Assembly: GCF_004336745.1 (NCBI RefSeq)
Contig: NZ_SJXD01000026.1
Span: 372,001 to 436,000, forward strand
Direction of reading: 5' to 3'
Length of the DNA: 64,000 nucleotides
From: Roseococcus sp. SYP-B2431
GTDB taxonomy: Bacteria; Pseudomonadota; Alphaproteobacteria; Acetobacterales; Acetobacteraceae
Every line of letters begins with the position of its first letter. Position 1 is the stretch's first letter. The notes beneath the pieces were generated by a model, which saw only the letters and a program-made list of their open reading frames with translations, was not told the DNA's origin and did not search any database. Shown piece by piece: positions 36,092 through 44,105 of the stretch. The position numbers and the translations under genes were made by a program.

Positions 36092-39000
36092 ATGCTTCGC
36101 TGGCTCTTCCTGGCTCTGCTGCTCCTGGCCCCTGCGGCCCAGGCCTTCGACTTGCCGGGCCTGTCCCGGGATTCCGGCCGCTATCGTGAGGAGCTCGAGC
36201 GACGCTTCCCCGCCGGCGGCTCGGCGCAGCAGCGCCAGGCCGCCGAGACCCGCGCCGGCACGGCCGAGCGGCAGAACAACTGGGCGGCGGCCGCCCAGGC
36301 CTGGGAGGACCGCGCCGCCCTAGGCGAGATGACCGCGCCGCAATGGCTGTCCCTCGCCCGCGCCCAGCTCCGCCGCAATCCGCCGGAAGCGGCGCGCGCG
36401 CTTTCGGCGGCCTGGCAGAACTTCCTCATGGTCCCGGCCGGCCCGCCCGAGATCCCCTCGCTCCTGGTCGTGGCCGAGGCGCTGCAAAGGATGGATCGCC
36501 CGGCGCAGCAGATCGCGGCGCTGGAGCAGGTGGTGCAGCGCGCCCCCGACGAGGCCCGCTATGCCCAGGCCCTCACCGAGGCCCGCCGTGCCGCCGGCCT
36601 CCTGGTCGCCCGGGTCGGCACCGAGGCCGAGGCGGAGCCCGCCCGCGCCTGCCTGGCCTTCACCCTGCCCCCCGCCCGACGGAACGACTGGCAGCCGCAG
36701 GACTGGATGCGCGCCGAGACGCCCGTTCCCGGCCTCGCCTTCCAGCGCGACGGCGACGAGCTCTGCATCGTGGGCCTCCCCCATGGCCGCACCACCCGCA
36801 TCCTCCTGCGCGCCGGCCTGCCGGGCGAGGACGGGCTGCGGCTGATGCGCGATACGGCGATCAACATCGCCATGCCGAGCCGCCGGCCGCGGCTGGCCTT
36901 CGACAGCCGCGCCTTTCTGCTCGCCCGCGGCCAGGAGGCGCGGGTGCCGCTGGCGCTCATGAACGTCACCGGCGTGAAGCTGCGCGTCGTGCGGCTGGCC
37001 GAGCGAAACCTCGTGCCCTTCACGCGCGAGAACCGGCTCGGCGAGAACATCTCCTCCTGGACCGCCGTGGACCTGCCCGAGAGCTGGGGCCGCGTCGTCT
37101 GGGAAGGCGCGCTCGATCTGCCGCGCGGCGAGGCGAACCAGCTTCAGCGCGTCACCGTGCCGGTCCCGCCCGCCGTGCGCGAGGCGGGGCCGGGCCTCTA
37201 CATGATGGTGGTGCAGCCCAATGACGGCACGGCCGATGCCGGCGCGCTCGCCGCCGCCCAGCCGCTGATCCTGACCGATCTCGGCCTGACCGCCTGGCGC
37301 GGCGAGGGCGGGCTGGCCGTGCAGGCCCGCCGCCTCGGCGATTCCCGCCCCGCCGGCGGCACCCGCATCGCGCTGATGTCGCGCAACAACGAGATCCTGG
37401 CCGATGTCGAGGCCGGCGCGGACGGGATCGCGCGCTTCGCCCCGGCCCTGCTGCGCGGCGAGGGCCCGATGGCCCCGGTCGCCCTCCATGCCAGCCTCGG
37501 CGACGACCTCGTCTCCCTCGACCTCGAGGCCGCCTCCTTCGACCTCTCCGACCGCGGCGTCTCCGGACGCGAGCATCCCGGCCCCCTCGACGCCTTCCTC
37601 TGGCTCGACCGCGGCATCTACCGCCCCGGCGAGACGGTCCAGGTCATGGCGCTGCTGCGCAACGTGGCGGGCATCCCCTCGGACGTGCCGCTGCGCCTGC
37701 GCCTGCGCCGCCCGAACGGCCAGGTCGCCGCCGAGACGGTGATGCGCGACGGCGGCCACTGGCCCGTCGCCCTGCCCTCCGCCGCGCCGGTCGGCGTCTG
37801 GAAGGTCGAGGCGCTGACCGATCCCGACGCGCCGCCCGTCGGCGAGGCCAGCCTGCGGGTGGACGCCTTCGTGCCCGAGCGCCTCGCCGTCGAGGCGGGG
37901 CCGGCGCCGGGGCCGCTGGTACCCGGCCGGCCGCTTTCCATCCCCGTCACCGCGCGCTTCCTCTACGGCGCGCCGGGCTCCGGGCTGGAGGGCAGCGCCG
38001 AGCTGCGCCTGACGACCGAGCGCAGCCCCTTCCCCTCGCTCCAGGGCTACCTCTTCGGCCTGGAGGACGAGAGCTTCGCGCCCGACCTCATCACCGCCGA
38101 CATGCCCGAGACGGACGACCAGGGCCGCGCCACGCTGGAGCTGAACCTGGCCCGCGCGCCGGACACCACGCGCCCGCTGCGCGGCGAGCTCGGCATCTCC
38201 GTCGAGGAGCCGGGCGGCCGCGCCACGCGCGTCAGCCTGCCGCTGGCCGTGGCCGGCAATCCGCGCCTCGTCGGCATCCGCGGGCCGCAGGCGGTGAACG
38301 CCAATGCCGAGGCCGCCTTCGAGTTGGTGGTCGCCGACCCGGAGGGTCGCACCCTTGCCGCCGAGCTGAGCCTGCGCCTCGTCCGCGAGCGGCCCGACTG
38401 GCGCATCGTGCTGCGCGGCGGCCAGACCCGCTACGAGACGGTCTGGACCGACGAACCGGTGGACACGGCCACGGTCCGCGCCACGGCCGACGCCCCTGCC
38501 CGCTTCGCCCGCTCCCTGCCTTTCGGCCGCTACCGGCTGGAGGCGCGCGAGGCCAATGGCATGGCCATCGGCTCCGTGCGCTTCCGCTCCGGCTGGGTCG
38601 CGAGCGAATCCGCCGAGGTGCCTGACAAGGTGGACGTGGCAGCCGACCGCCAGTCCTATGCGCCGGGCGACACCGTGACCCTGCGCGTGACCGCGCCCTT
38701 CGCCGGCCGCGCCAGCCTCGCCGTGCTGACCGACCGGCTGATGACGCTGCGCGAGATCGACGTGGCCGAGGGCGGCACCGAGGTCCCGCTCACGGCCGAT
38801 GCGGGCTGGGGGCCCGGCGCCTATGTCGCCGTCACCGTCTTCAGGCCCGGCGCGCCGGCCAGCGCGCCGGGCCGCGCCCTCGGCCTCGCCTGGGTGCAGA
38901 TCGACCCGGCATCGCGCCGCCTCGACGTCGCGATCGGCGGGCCGGAGCGCGCGCGGCCCAATACCCGCGTGGAGCTGCCCGTCACGGTCACGGGCGGCCA

Positions 39001-41152
39001 GGGACCGGTGAAGCTCACCCTCGCCGCGGTGGACGAGGGCATCCTGCGCCTCACCCGCTTCGCCTCGCCCGATCCGCTCGCGCATTACACCGGCCGCCGC
39101 ACCCTCGGCGCCGATATTCGCGACGATTACGGCCGGCTGATCCGCCCCGACGACGCCACCCAGGCCGTGCTGCGCCAGGGCGGCGACGATGTGGGCGACC
39201 TCGGCGCGCTGCGCATCCCGCAGCGGAACGTCGTGCTGTTCAGCGGCATCGTCGAGACCGACGCCGATGGCCGCGCCATCGTCCCGCTCGACCTCCCCGA
39301 CTTCGCGGGCGAATTGCGGCTGATGGCCGTCGCCTGGCAGGGCCCGCGCGTGGGCGCGGCCAGCCGCGCCATGACCGTGCGCGACCCCGTGCTGGCCGAG
39401 GCGCTGCTGCCGCGCTTCCTCGCCCCGGGCGACGAGGCGACGCTGCCCGTGCTGCTGCACAACCTCGAACTCCCGCAGGGCGAGGTGAGCGCGACCCTGG
39501 CCGCCGAAGGCGCCATCGCGCTCGGCGGCCCGGCGCGGCTGGCGGCGCGCCTCGCGACCGGCGCGCGCGCCCAGCCCACCACCACGCTCCGCGCGCCCGG
39601 CGCCGGCGAGGGCCTCCTGCGCCTCGCCGTGGCCGGGCCCGACGGCTTCACCGCCACCAGGGAGTCGCGGATCGAGGTGCGCTCCTCGCGCGCCATCGCC
39701 TCGGTGAGCACGCTCACCGAGCTGGCGCCCGGCCAGGAGATGCGCCTCGCGCCCGACGCGGCGCGCTTCGTCCCCGGCGCCTGGCGCGCCACGGCCCGGC
39801 TCGGCACCCCCGTCCGCTTCGACGCCGAGGGGATGCTGCGCAGCCTGGAGGTCTATCCCTTCACCTGCCTGGAGCAGCTCTCCTCCCGCGCGCTGGGCAT
39901 CGGGGCCGCCATCAGCGAGGGCAGCACGCCGCAGCAGGCCGTGCTCCTCCAGCGCGCGGTGGACGGCATCCTCTCGCGCCAGCGCTACGACGGCAGCTTC
40001 GGCCTCTGGTCGGCCCAGGGGGAGCCGGAATTCTGGACCTCGGCCTATGCCGCCGAGGCGCTGATCCGCGCAAAGGCGGCCGGCGCCGCCGTGGCGGATG
40101 CCGCCCTGGAGGCCGCGCTGGACGACCTCGCCACGCGGCTGGAGGACACGAGCGCCAGCGAGCCGACCGAGCTCGCGGCCCAGGCCGCGCGGCTGAACGC
40201 GCTGTCGCTCGCCGGCCGTCACCGGCTCGGCGCGGCGCGGCGGCTCATGGAGAGCCTGGACCGCCTGCCGACGCCGCTCGCGCGCGCGCAGCTCGGCGCG
40301 GCCTTCGCCCGGGCCGGCGACGGCGAGCGCGCCGCCCGCGCCTTCGCCGCCGCGCTCGCGGCGCCGGGGCGGCGCGACTGGCTCTACGACTATGGCAGCG
40401 CCGCGCGCGACGCGATGGCGCTGGTCGTGCTGCTGAAGGAGGCGCAGGCGCCGGCGCCCATGCTCCAGCAGGCGATGCAGCGCCTCCCCGGGCCGGAGCT
40501 GACGCCGGCCCTGGCCTCCACGCAGGAGGCGGCCTGGGCGATGATGGCCGCGGCGGCACTCGGCCGCGACGGCCGGCCGGTGCGCGCCACCTTCGAGGGT
40601 AGCCCGGCGACGCGCGTCCTCAACGCCACCGCCGGGGGTGTGCTGCGCAATCTCGGCGACGCGCCCCTGCCCGTGGTGCTCACGGTGACCGGCACTCCCA
40701 CCGAGGCGCTGCCCGCGGGGCGGAACGCCATGACCATCCGCCGGCGCTTCCTGGACCTCCAGGGCATGGCGTTGAACCTCGACCAGCTGCGCTCCGGCAC
40801 CTCCTTCCTGATGGTGATCGAGGCGCGGGCGGAGTCCGGGCAGGAGCACCTGGCCATGATCAGCCAGGGCCTGCCGGCGGGCTGGGAGATCCAGGCGCGG
40901 CTCGGGCCGGGCGCGGTGCCCGGCCTTCCCGGCCTCGGCGAGCTGGCCGAGCCCGACGCCACGCCGGCGCTGGACGACCGGGTCGCCGCCGCCTTCACCT
41001 TCGGCGCCCAGACGCGGGAGTTCCGCATGGCGGTGCGGCTGCGGGCGGTGACGGTGGGCCGCTTCGAGCTGCCGGGTGCGGAGGTGTCGGACATGTACCG
41101 GCCGAGCTTCTTCGCGCGGCAGGCCTCGGGACGGATCAGCATTTTGCCGTGA
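36092..41152 (+). CDS. Bacterial alpha-2-macroglobulin with thioester
   Basis: A 1686-residue periplasmic protease trap. After signal peptide MLRWLFLALLLLAPAAQA comes a helical N-terminal region (to about 140), then a long series of macroglobulin-like beta domains. The MG2-type segment DAFLWLDRGIYRPGETVQVMALLRN starts near residue 498. The thioester motif CLEQ is at residues 1259-1262 inside YPFTCLEQLSSRALG, followed by an alpha/alpha toroid thioester domain and a C-terminal receptor-like domain. Unlike E. coli YfhM there is no lipobox cysteine. The usual partner pbpC is not adjacent; the next gene is a glycosyltransferase on the other strand. GGAAGGA lies before the ATG. Family assignment is secure; the target proteases are unknown. 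Confidence 0.95.
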   Translation: MLRWLFLALLLLAPAAQAFDLPGLSRDSGRYREELERRFPAGGSAQQRQAAETRAGTAERQNNWAAAAQAWEDRAALGEMTAPQWLSLARAQLRRNPPEAARALSAAWQNFLMVPAGPPEIPSLLVVAEALQRMDRPAQQIAALEQVVQRAPDEARYAQALTEARRAAGLLVARVGTEAEAEPARACLAFTLPPARRNDWQPQDWMRAETPVPGLAFQRDGDELCIVGLPHGRTTRILLRAGLPGEDGLRLMRDTAINIAMPSRRPRLAFDSRAFLLARGQEARVPLALMNVTGVKLRVVRLAERNLVPFTRENRLGENISSWTAVDLPESWGRVVWEGALDLPRGEANQLQRVTVPVPPAVREAGPGLYMMVVQPNDGTADAGALAAAQPLILTDLGLTAWRGEGGLAVQARRLGDSRPAGGTRIALMSRNNEILADVEAGADGIARFAPALLRGEGPMAPVALHASLGDDLVSLDLEAASFDLSDRGVSGREHPGPLDAFLWLDRGIYRPGETVQVMALLRNVAGIPSDVPLRLRLRRPNGQVAAETVMRDGGHWPVALPSAAPVGVWKVEALTDPDAPPVGEASLRVDAFVPERLAVEAGPAPGPLVPGRPLSIPVTARFLYGAPGSGLEGSAELRLTTERSPFPSLQGYLFGLEDESFAPDLITADMPETDDQGRATLELNLARAPDTTRPLRGELGISVEEPGGRATRVSLPLAVAGNPRLVGIRGPQAVNANAEAAFELVVADPEGRTLAAELSLRLVRERPDWRIVLRGGQTRYETVWTDEPVDTATVRATADAPARFARSLPFGRYRLEAREANGMAIGSVRFRSGWVASESAEVPDKVDVAADRQSYAPGDTVTLRVTAPFAGRASLAVLTDRLMTLREIDVAEGGTEVPLTADAGWGPGAYVAVTVFRPGAPASAPGRALGLAWVQIDPASRRLDVAIGGPERARPNTRVELPVTVTGGQGPVKLTLAAVDEGILRLTRFASPDPLAHYTGRRTLGADIRDDYGRLIRPDDATQAVLRQGGDDVGDLGALRIPQRNVVLFSGIVETDADGRAIVPLDLPDFAGELRLMAVAWQGPRVGAASRAMTVRDPVLAEALLPRFLAPGDEATLPVLLHNLELPQGEVSATLAAEGAIALGGPARLAARLATGARAQPTTTLRAPGAGEGLLRLAVAGPDGFTATRESRIEVRSSRAIASVSTLTELAPGQEMRLAPDAARFVPGAWRATARLGTPVRFDAEGMLRSLEVYPFTCLEQLSSRALGIGAAISEGSTPQQAVLLQRAVDGILSRQRYDGSFGLWSAQGEPEFWTSAYAAEALIRAKAAGAAVADAALEAALDDLATRLEDTSASEPTELAAQAARLNALSLAGRHRLGAARRLMESLDRLPTPLARAQLGAAFARAGDGERAARAFAAALAAPGRRDWLYDYGSAARDAMALVVLLKEAQAPAPMLQQAMQRLPGPELTPALASTQEAAWAMMAAAALGRDGRPVRATFEGSPATRVLNATAGGVLRNLGDAPLPVVLTVTGTPTEALPAGRNAMTIRRRFLDLQGMALNLDQLRSGTSFLMVIEARAESGQEHLAMISQGLPAGWEIQARLGPGAVPGLPGLGELAEPDATPALDDRVAAAFTFGAQTREFRMAVRLRAVTVGRFELPGAEVSDMYRPSFFARQASGRISILP

Positions 41153-41165
41153 CCTCAAACGCCGG

Positions 41166-41182
41166 GCGCGCGCTCCGCGCGC
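41166..41182 (+). terminator. GC hairpin after the alpha-2-macroglobulin gene
   Basis: GCGCGCG-CTC-CGCGCGC forms a seven-pair stem 13 bases after the stop codon, followed by TTGG. It is a candidate terminator between convergent genes; further GC-rich inverted segments follow up to 41244. Confidence 0.45.
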
Positions 41183-41244
41183 TTGGCTTCGCCGCGCCGC
41201 TGTCGCCACCGGCCGGAAGTCGGTGGGGCGGCGCCGCGCTTTCG

Positions 41245-44094
41245 TCACCCAGGCAGCAGGCGCTCCACCAGGGCACGTTGCGCCAGCCCATCCCCACGCA
41301 GCAGGCCCTGCTGCAGCCCGCCGATCGGCCGCGCGCCGGCGGCGATGACCGCATCGGCGGCTTCGGGCGCCGTGATCGCGGCATCCCCGGCCGCCGGCGC
41401 GGCCGGCCCCTCCTCCGGCGGCGCGCCGGGCAGGCCGAGCCGCGCCCAGGCCCAGCCATGGGCCGAGACGAGTCGGCCCTCCTGCCACCGGCAGGGCTCC
41501 GGCCGCCAGCCGTCCAGCCCCTTGCGCAGCAGTTCCACGATCCCGGGCTCGAAGGCGGGCAGGCCCGTATCGAGCCAGAGGCGCGGCGTGCGCGGCGGCG
41601 GGAAGCTCGCGGCCAACGCGGCGCCGACCGCGCCGGCATCGGCCTCGGTCAGCGGCAGGCCGGCGCTGGCCGCCAGCACCGCCGCCATCCCCGATTGCGG
41701 CCCCTGCTCATGGGCCCGCTCGATTACGGCGGCATAGGCGCTGGCGATGCACGCGGGATCCAGCTCGCGCAGGGCCCAGGCGCGGGCGGCGCGGCCCATG
41801 GCCTCGCGCTTGGCGGCATCGGCCCGGATCTCGCCGAGCGCCTCCGCAAGGTCGGGAAGCTCCGCCTCCTCCGGGATGAGGCGAGCCCCTGATTCCTCCA
41901 GCTCCGACAGCGAGCCGTGGCGGTTCGCGACCAGCGGCAGGCCGGCCATCAGCACGTCCTTCACCGCGCCCGAACTTTCGCCCCGACTGCCACGGCGCAG
42001 CTGCACGGCCATGTCGCAGGCGGCGAGCCAGCGCCGGTAGTCCTCCACCACGACGCGCCCGGTGACCGTGACGCGGGAGGCGAGGCCAAGCCGCCCGGCC
42101 TCCTCAAGCACGGCCGGGCCGGCGCCCTCCTCCGATCCGCCCACGAAGACCAGCCGCGCCGCGGCGTCGCGCCGGGCCAGCGCGGCGAAGCCGGAGAGGA
42201 TGCGTTCCGGCAGCTTCTTCGGCGTCATCAGTCCGAAGGAGGCGAGCACGAAGGCCCCCTCCGGCAGGCCCAGCGCCGCCCGCGCGGCCGCGCGACCGGG
42301 CAGGACGGGCGGCTGGCGCAGATGCGGCAGCACGGCGACGTGGCGCAGCGCGGCCCGGCCGTACTCGGCCTCCAGCAGCCAGCGGGCATGGCCCGAATGC
42401 AGGACCACGCCGAGCGCATCGGCCAGCAGACCGGCGCTGCCGGCGAGTTCGCGCGAGGTGACGAGGGCGGGATAGCCCTCCTCCCGGACCAGCCGCAGGA
42501 TGCGCGGCTCCGGCGCTGCGGCGCTGCCGTCGATCCAGTTGCGGAGGTCGGTGATGGCGGAATCATGCAGCGTCACGACGCCGGGGAAGCGCGGCAGCAG
42601 CTTCGTGAGCGCCGCCGCATGCATCGGGTTGTTACCGATCTGGTAGAGCACGCGGTCGAAGCGGCCGCCCTCGCGCGCGAAATCGCCCTCGCTCATCCAG
42701 GGCAGGCGGCCGGCCAGCGCGCCCTGGGCCGGCGCGGCGCCGACCAGGGTGACGGCGTAATGCGCGGCCAGCGCGGGCGCCAGCTCGGCCGTGTAGTCGG
42801 CGATGCCGCTGGCGGCCGGCGGCAGCGGCGCGACGATCGCGAGCGTTCTTCTCCGCGGCGGGCGGCCTGGGCGACGGACGGCACGCGCGCCCTCCAGCGC
42901 GGCCCAGGCGCGCGACGCGACCTTGTCCCAGCTGAATTCCCGCGCGCGGCGGGGACCATAGGCGGCAAGGTCGGCGCGCAGCTCCGGCGCAGCCAGCAGC
43001 CGCTCCAGCAGCGCGGCCAGCGCGGCCGGATCGCGCGGATCGAACAGCGCATCGGCACGGCCCAGCACCTCGGGCATGGCGGAGGTGTCGCTGGCGATGC
43101 AGGGCGCGCCGCAGGCCATGGCCTCCAGCAGGGGCAGCCCGAACCCCTCGGCCAGCGAGGGCATGGCGAAGAGCGCCGTCGCCCCGTAGAGGCCCGGCAG
43201 GTCCGCCTCCTCCACGAAGGGCAGCGCGATCAGCTCGGACTCCGTCAGCCCGGCCGCCCGGGCCTGCGCCCGCAGATGCGGCGGATTCACATGGCCGATG
43301 GCCAGCGGATGCGCCGCGCGCAGCGCCGCCGGCAGTCGAGCGAAGGCCTGGAGCAGCACGCCCTCGTTCTTCCGCAGGTCGCCCGCACCGAGATAGAGCA
43401 GAAAACCCTCGCGCAGCCCGTAGCGGGCCAGCAGGGCGTCCCGTGCGCCGGCCTCCAGCCGTGGCGGCGCGAAGGCGGGCGAGACGCCGCCGCCGATCGT
43501 CACCACCCGCTCCGGCGGCAGGCGAAGATGGCGCAGCAGCTCGTCGCGCGTCGCCTCGGAATTGGCGAGCAGCGGCGCGCAGGCGGCCACCTCGTCCAGG
43601 CAGCGCGCGTACCAGGGCGCCAGCCCGGCCTCCCGCCAGGCCCCGTCGAGATAGGTCTCGCGCAGCGTCAGCGGGATCAGGTCGTGCACGGTGGCGGCGA
43701 TGGCGGGGCGCTCCAGCCCGGCGGGCCAGGTCGTGACGACGTCATGCCGCCAGCCCTCGAAGACGCTGCCGAGATGCAGGATGTCGGGCGCCGCGTCGGC
43801 GATGGCCTGGGCGCGGATCTGCTCGGCCAGAAGCCGCCGCGGCGCCTGGGGGTTCGAGCCGGCCGCGGAACCCTCGGGCGCCTGCCAGCGGCGGATGGCG
43901 TGGTGGCCCAGGACCGGCGCGAACTCCTCGGCCAGCCTTGCCGCCGGCTCGGCGAGGCGCGTGTTCACCAGGACCTGCACCTCATGCGCGCCCCGTCCCC
44001 GGATCAGCGCCCGCGCCAGCTCCAGCGAATAGCGGCCGAGCCCGGCATGCCGAGCCGCGCCCTGCACGCCCTGGAGGTCGAGCAGCAGCCGCAT
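41245..44094 (-). CDS. Large glycosyltransferase with two GT4-type (GT-B) domains
   Basis: A 949-residue protein with two glycosyltransferase halves. The first (about residues 1-390, MRLLLDLQGVQGAARHAGLGRYSLELARAL...) has the GT4 signature PSLAEGFGLPLLEAMACGAPCIASDTSAMPEV near 310-340. The second (about 410-770) has ASFGLMTPKKLPERILSGFAAL and KDVLMAGLPLVANRHGSLSEL near 720. A C-terminal piece of some 150 residues (about 790-949) is rich in Ala and Trp and ends ALVERLLPG; I recognise no fold there. Probably builds an exopolysaccharide or lipopolysaccharide in the cytoplasm. It lies 11 bases downstream of another large glycosyltransferase gene, so the two are likely one operon. No flippase or polymerase genes are near. 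Confidence 0.88.
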   Translation of the reverse strand: MRLLLDLQGVQGAARHAGLGRYSLELARALIRGRGAHEVQVLVNTRLAEPAARLAEEFAPVLGHHAIRRWQAPEGSAAGSNPQAPRRLLAEQIRAQAIADAAPDILHLGSVFEGWRHDVVTTWPAGLERPAIAATVHDLIPLTLRETYLDGAWREAGLAPWYARCLDEVAACAPLLANSEATRDELLRHLRLPPERVVTIGGGVSPAFAPPRLEAGARDALLARYGLREGFLLYLGAGDLRKNEGVLLQAFARLPAALRAAHPLAIGHVNPPHLRAQARAAGLTESELIALPFVEEADLPGLYGATALFAMPSLAEGFGLPLLEAMACGAPCIASDTSAMPEVLGRADALFDPRDPAALAALLERLLAAPELRADLAAYGPRRAREFSWDKVASRAWAALEGARAVRRPGRPPRRRTLAIVAPLPPAASGIADYTAELAPALAAHYAVTLVGAAPAQGALAGRLPWMSEGDFAREGGRFDRVLYQIGNNPMHAAALTKLLPRFPGVVTLHDSAITDLRNWIDGSAAAPEPRILRLVREEGYPALVTSRELAGSAGLLADALGVVLHSGHARWLLEAEYGRAALRHVAVLPHLRQPPVLPGRAAARAALGLPEGAFVLASFGLMTPKKLPERILSGFAALARRDAAARLVFVGGSEEGAGPAVLEEAGRLGLASRVTVTGRVVVEDYRRWLAACDMAVQLRRGSRGESSGAVKDVLMAGLPLVANRHGSLSELEESGARLIPEEAELPDLAEALGEIRADAAKREAMGRAARAWALRELDPACIASAYAAVIERAHEQGPQSGMAAVLAASAGLPLTEADAGAVGAALAASFPPPRTPRLWLDTGLPAFEPGIVELLRKGLDGWRPEPCRWQEGRLVSAHGWAWARLGLPGAPPEEGPAAPAAGDAAITAPEAADAVIAAGARPIGGLQQGLLRGDGLAQRALVERLLPG

Positions 44095-44105
44095 CGAGGG
44101 ACTCC

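Noticed and set aside
36320-41488. Very long open frame (about 1720 codons) on the minus strand opposite the alpha-2-macroglobulin gene
   Set aside because: It is a mirror frame of a high-GC gene: rich in Gly, Arg, His and Asp, without any recognisable domain, while the opposite strand encodes a clear thioester protein.
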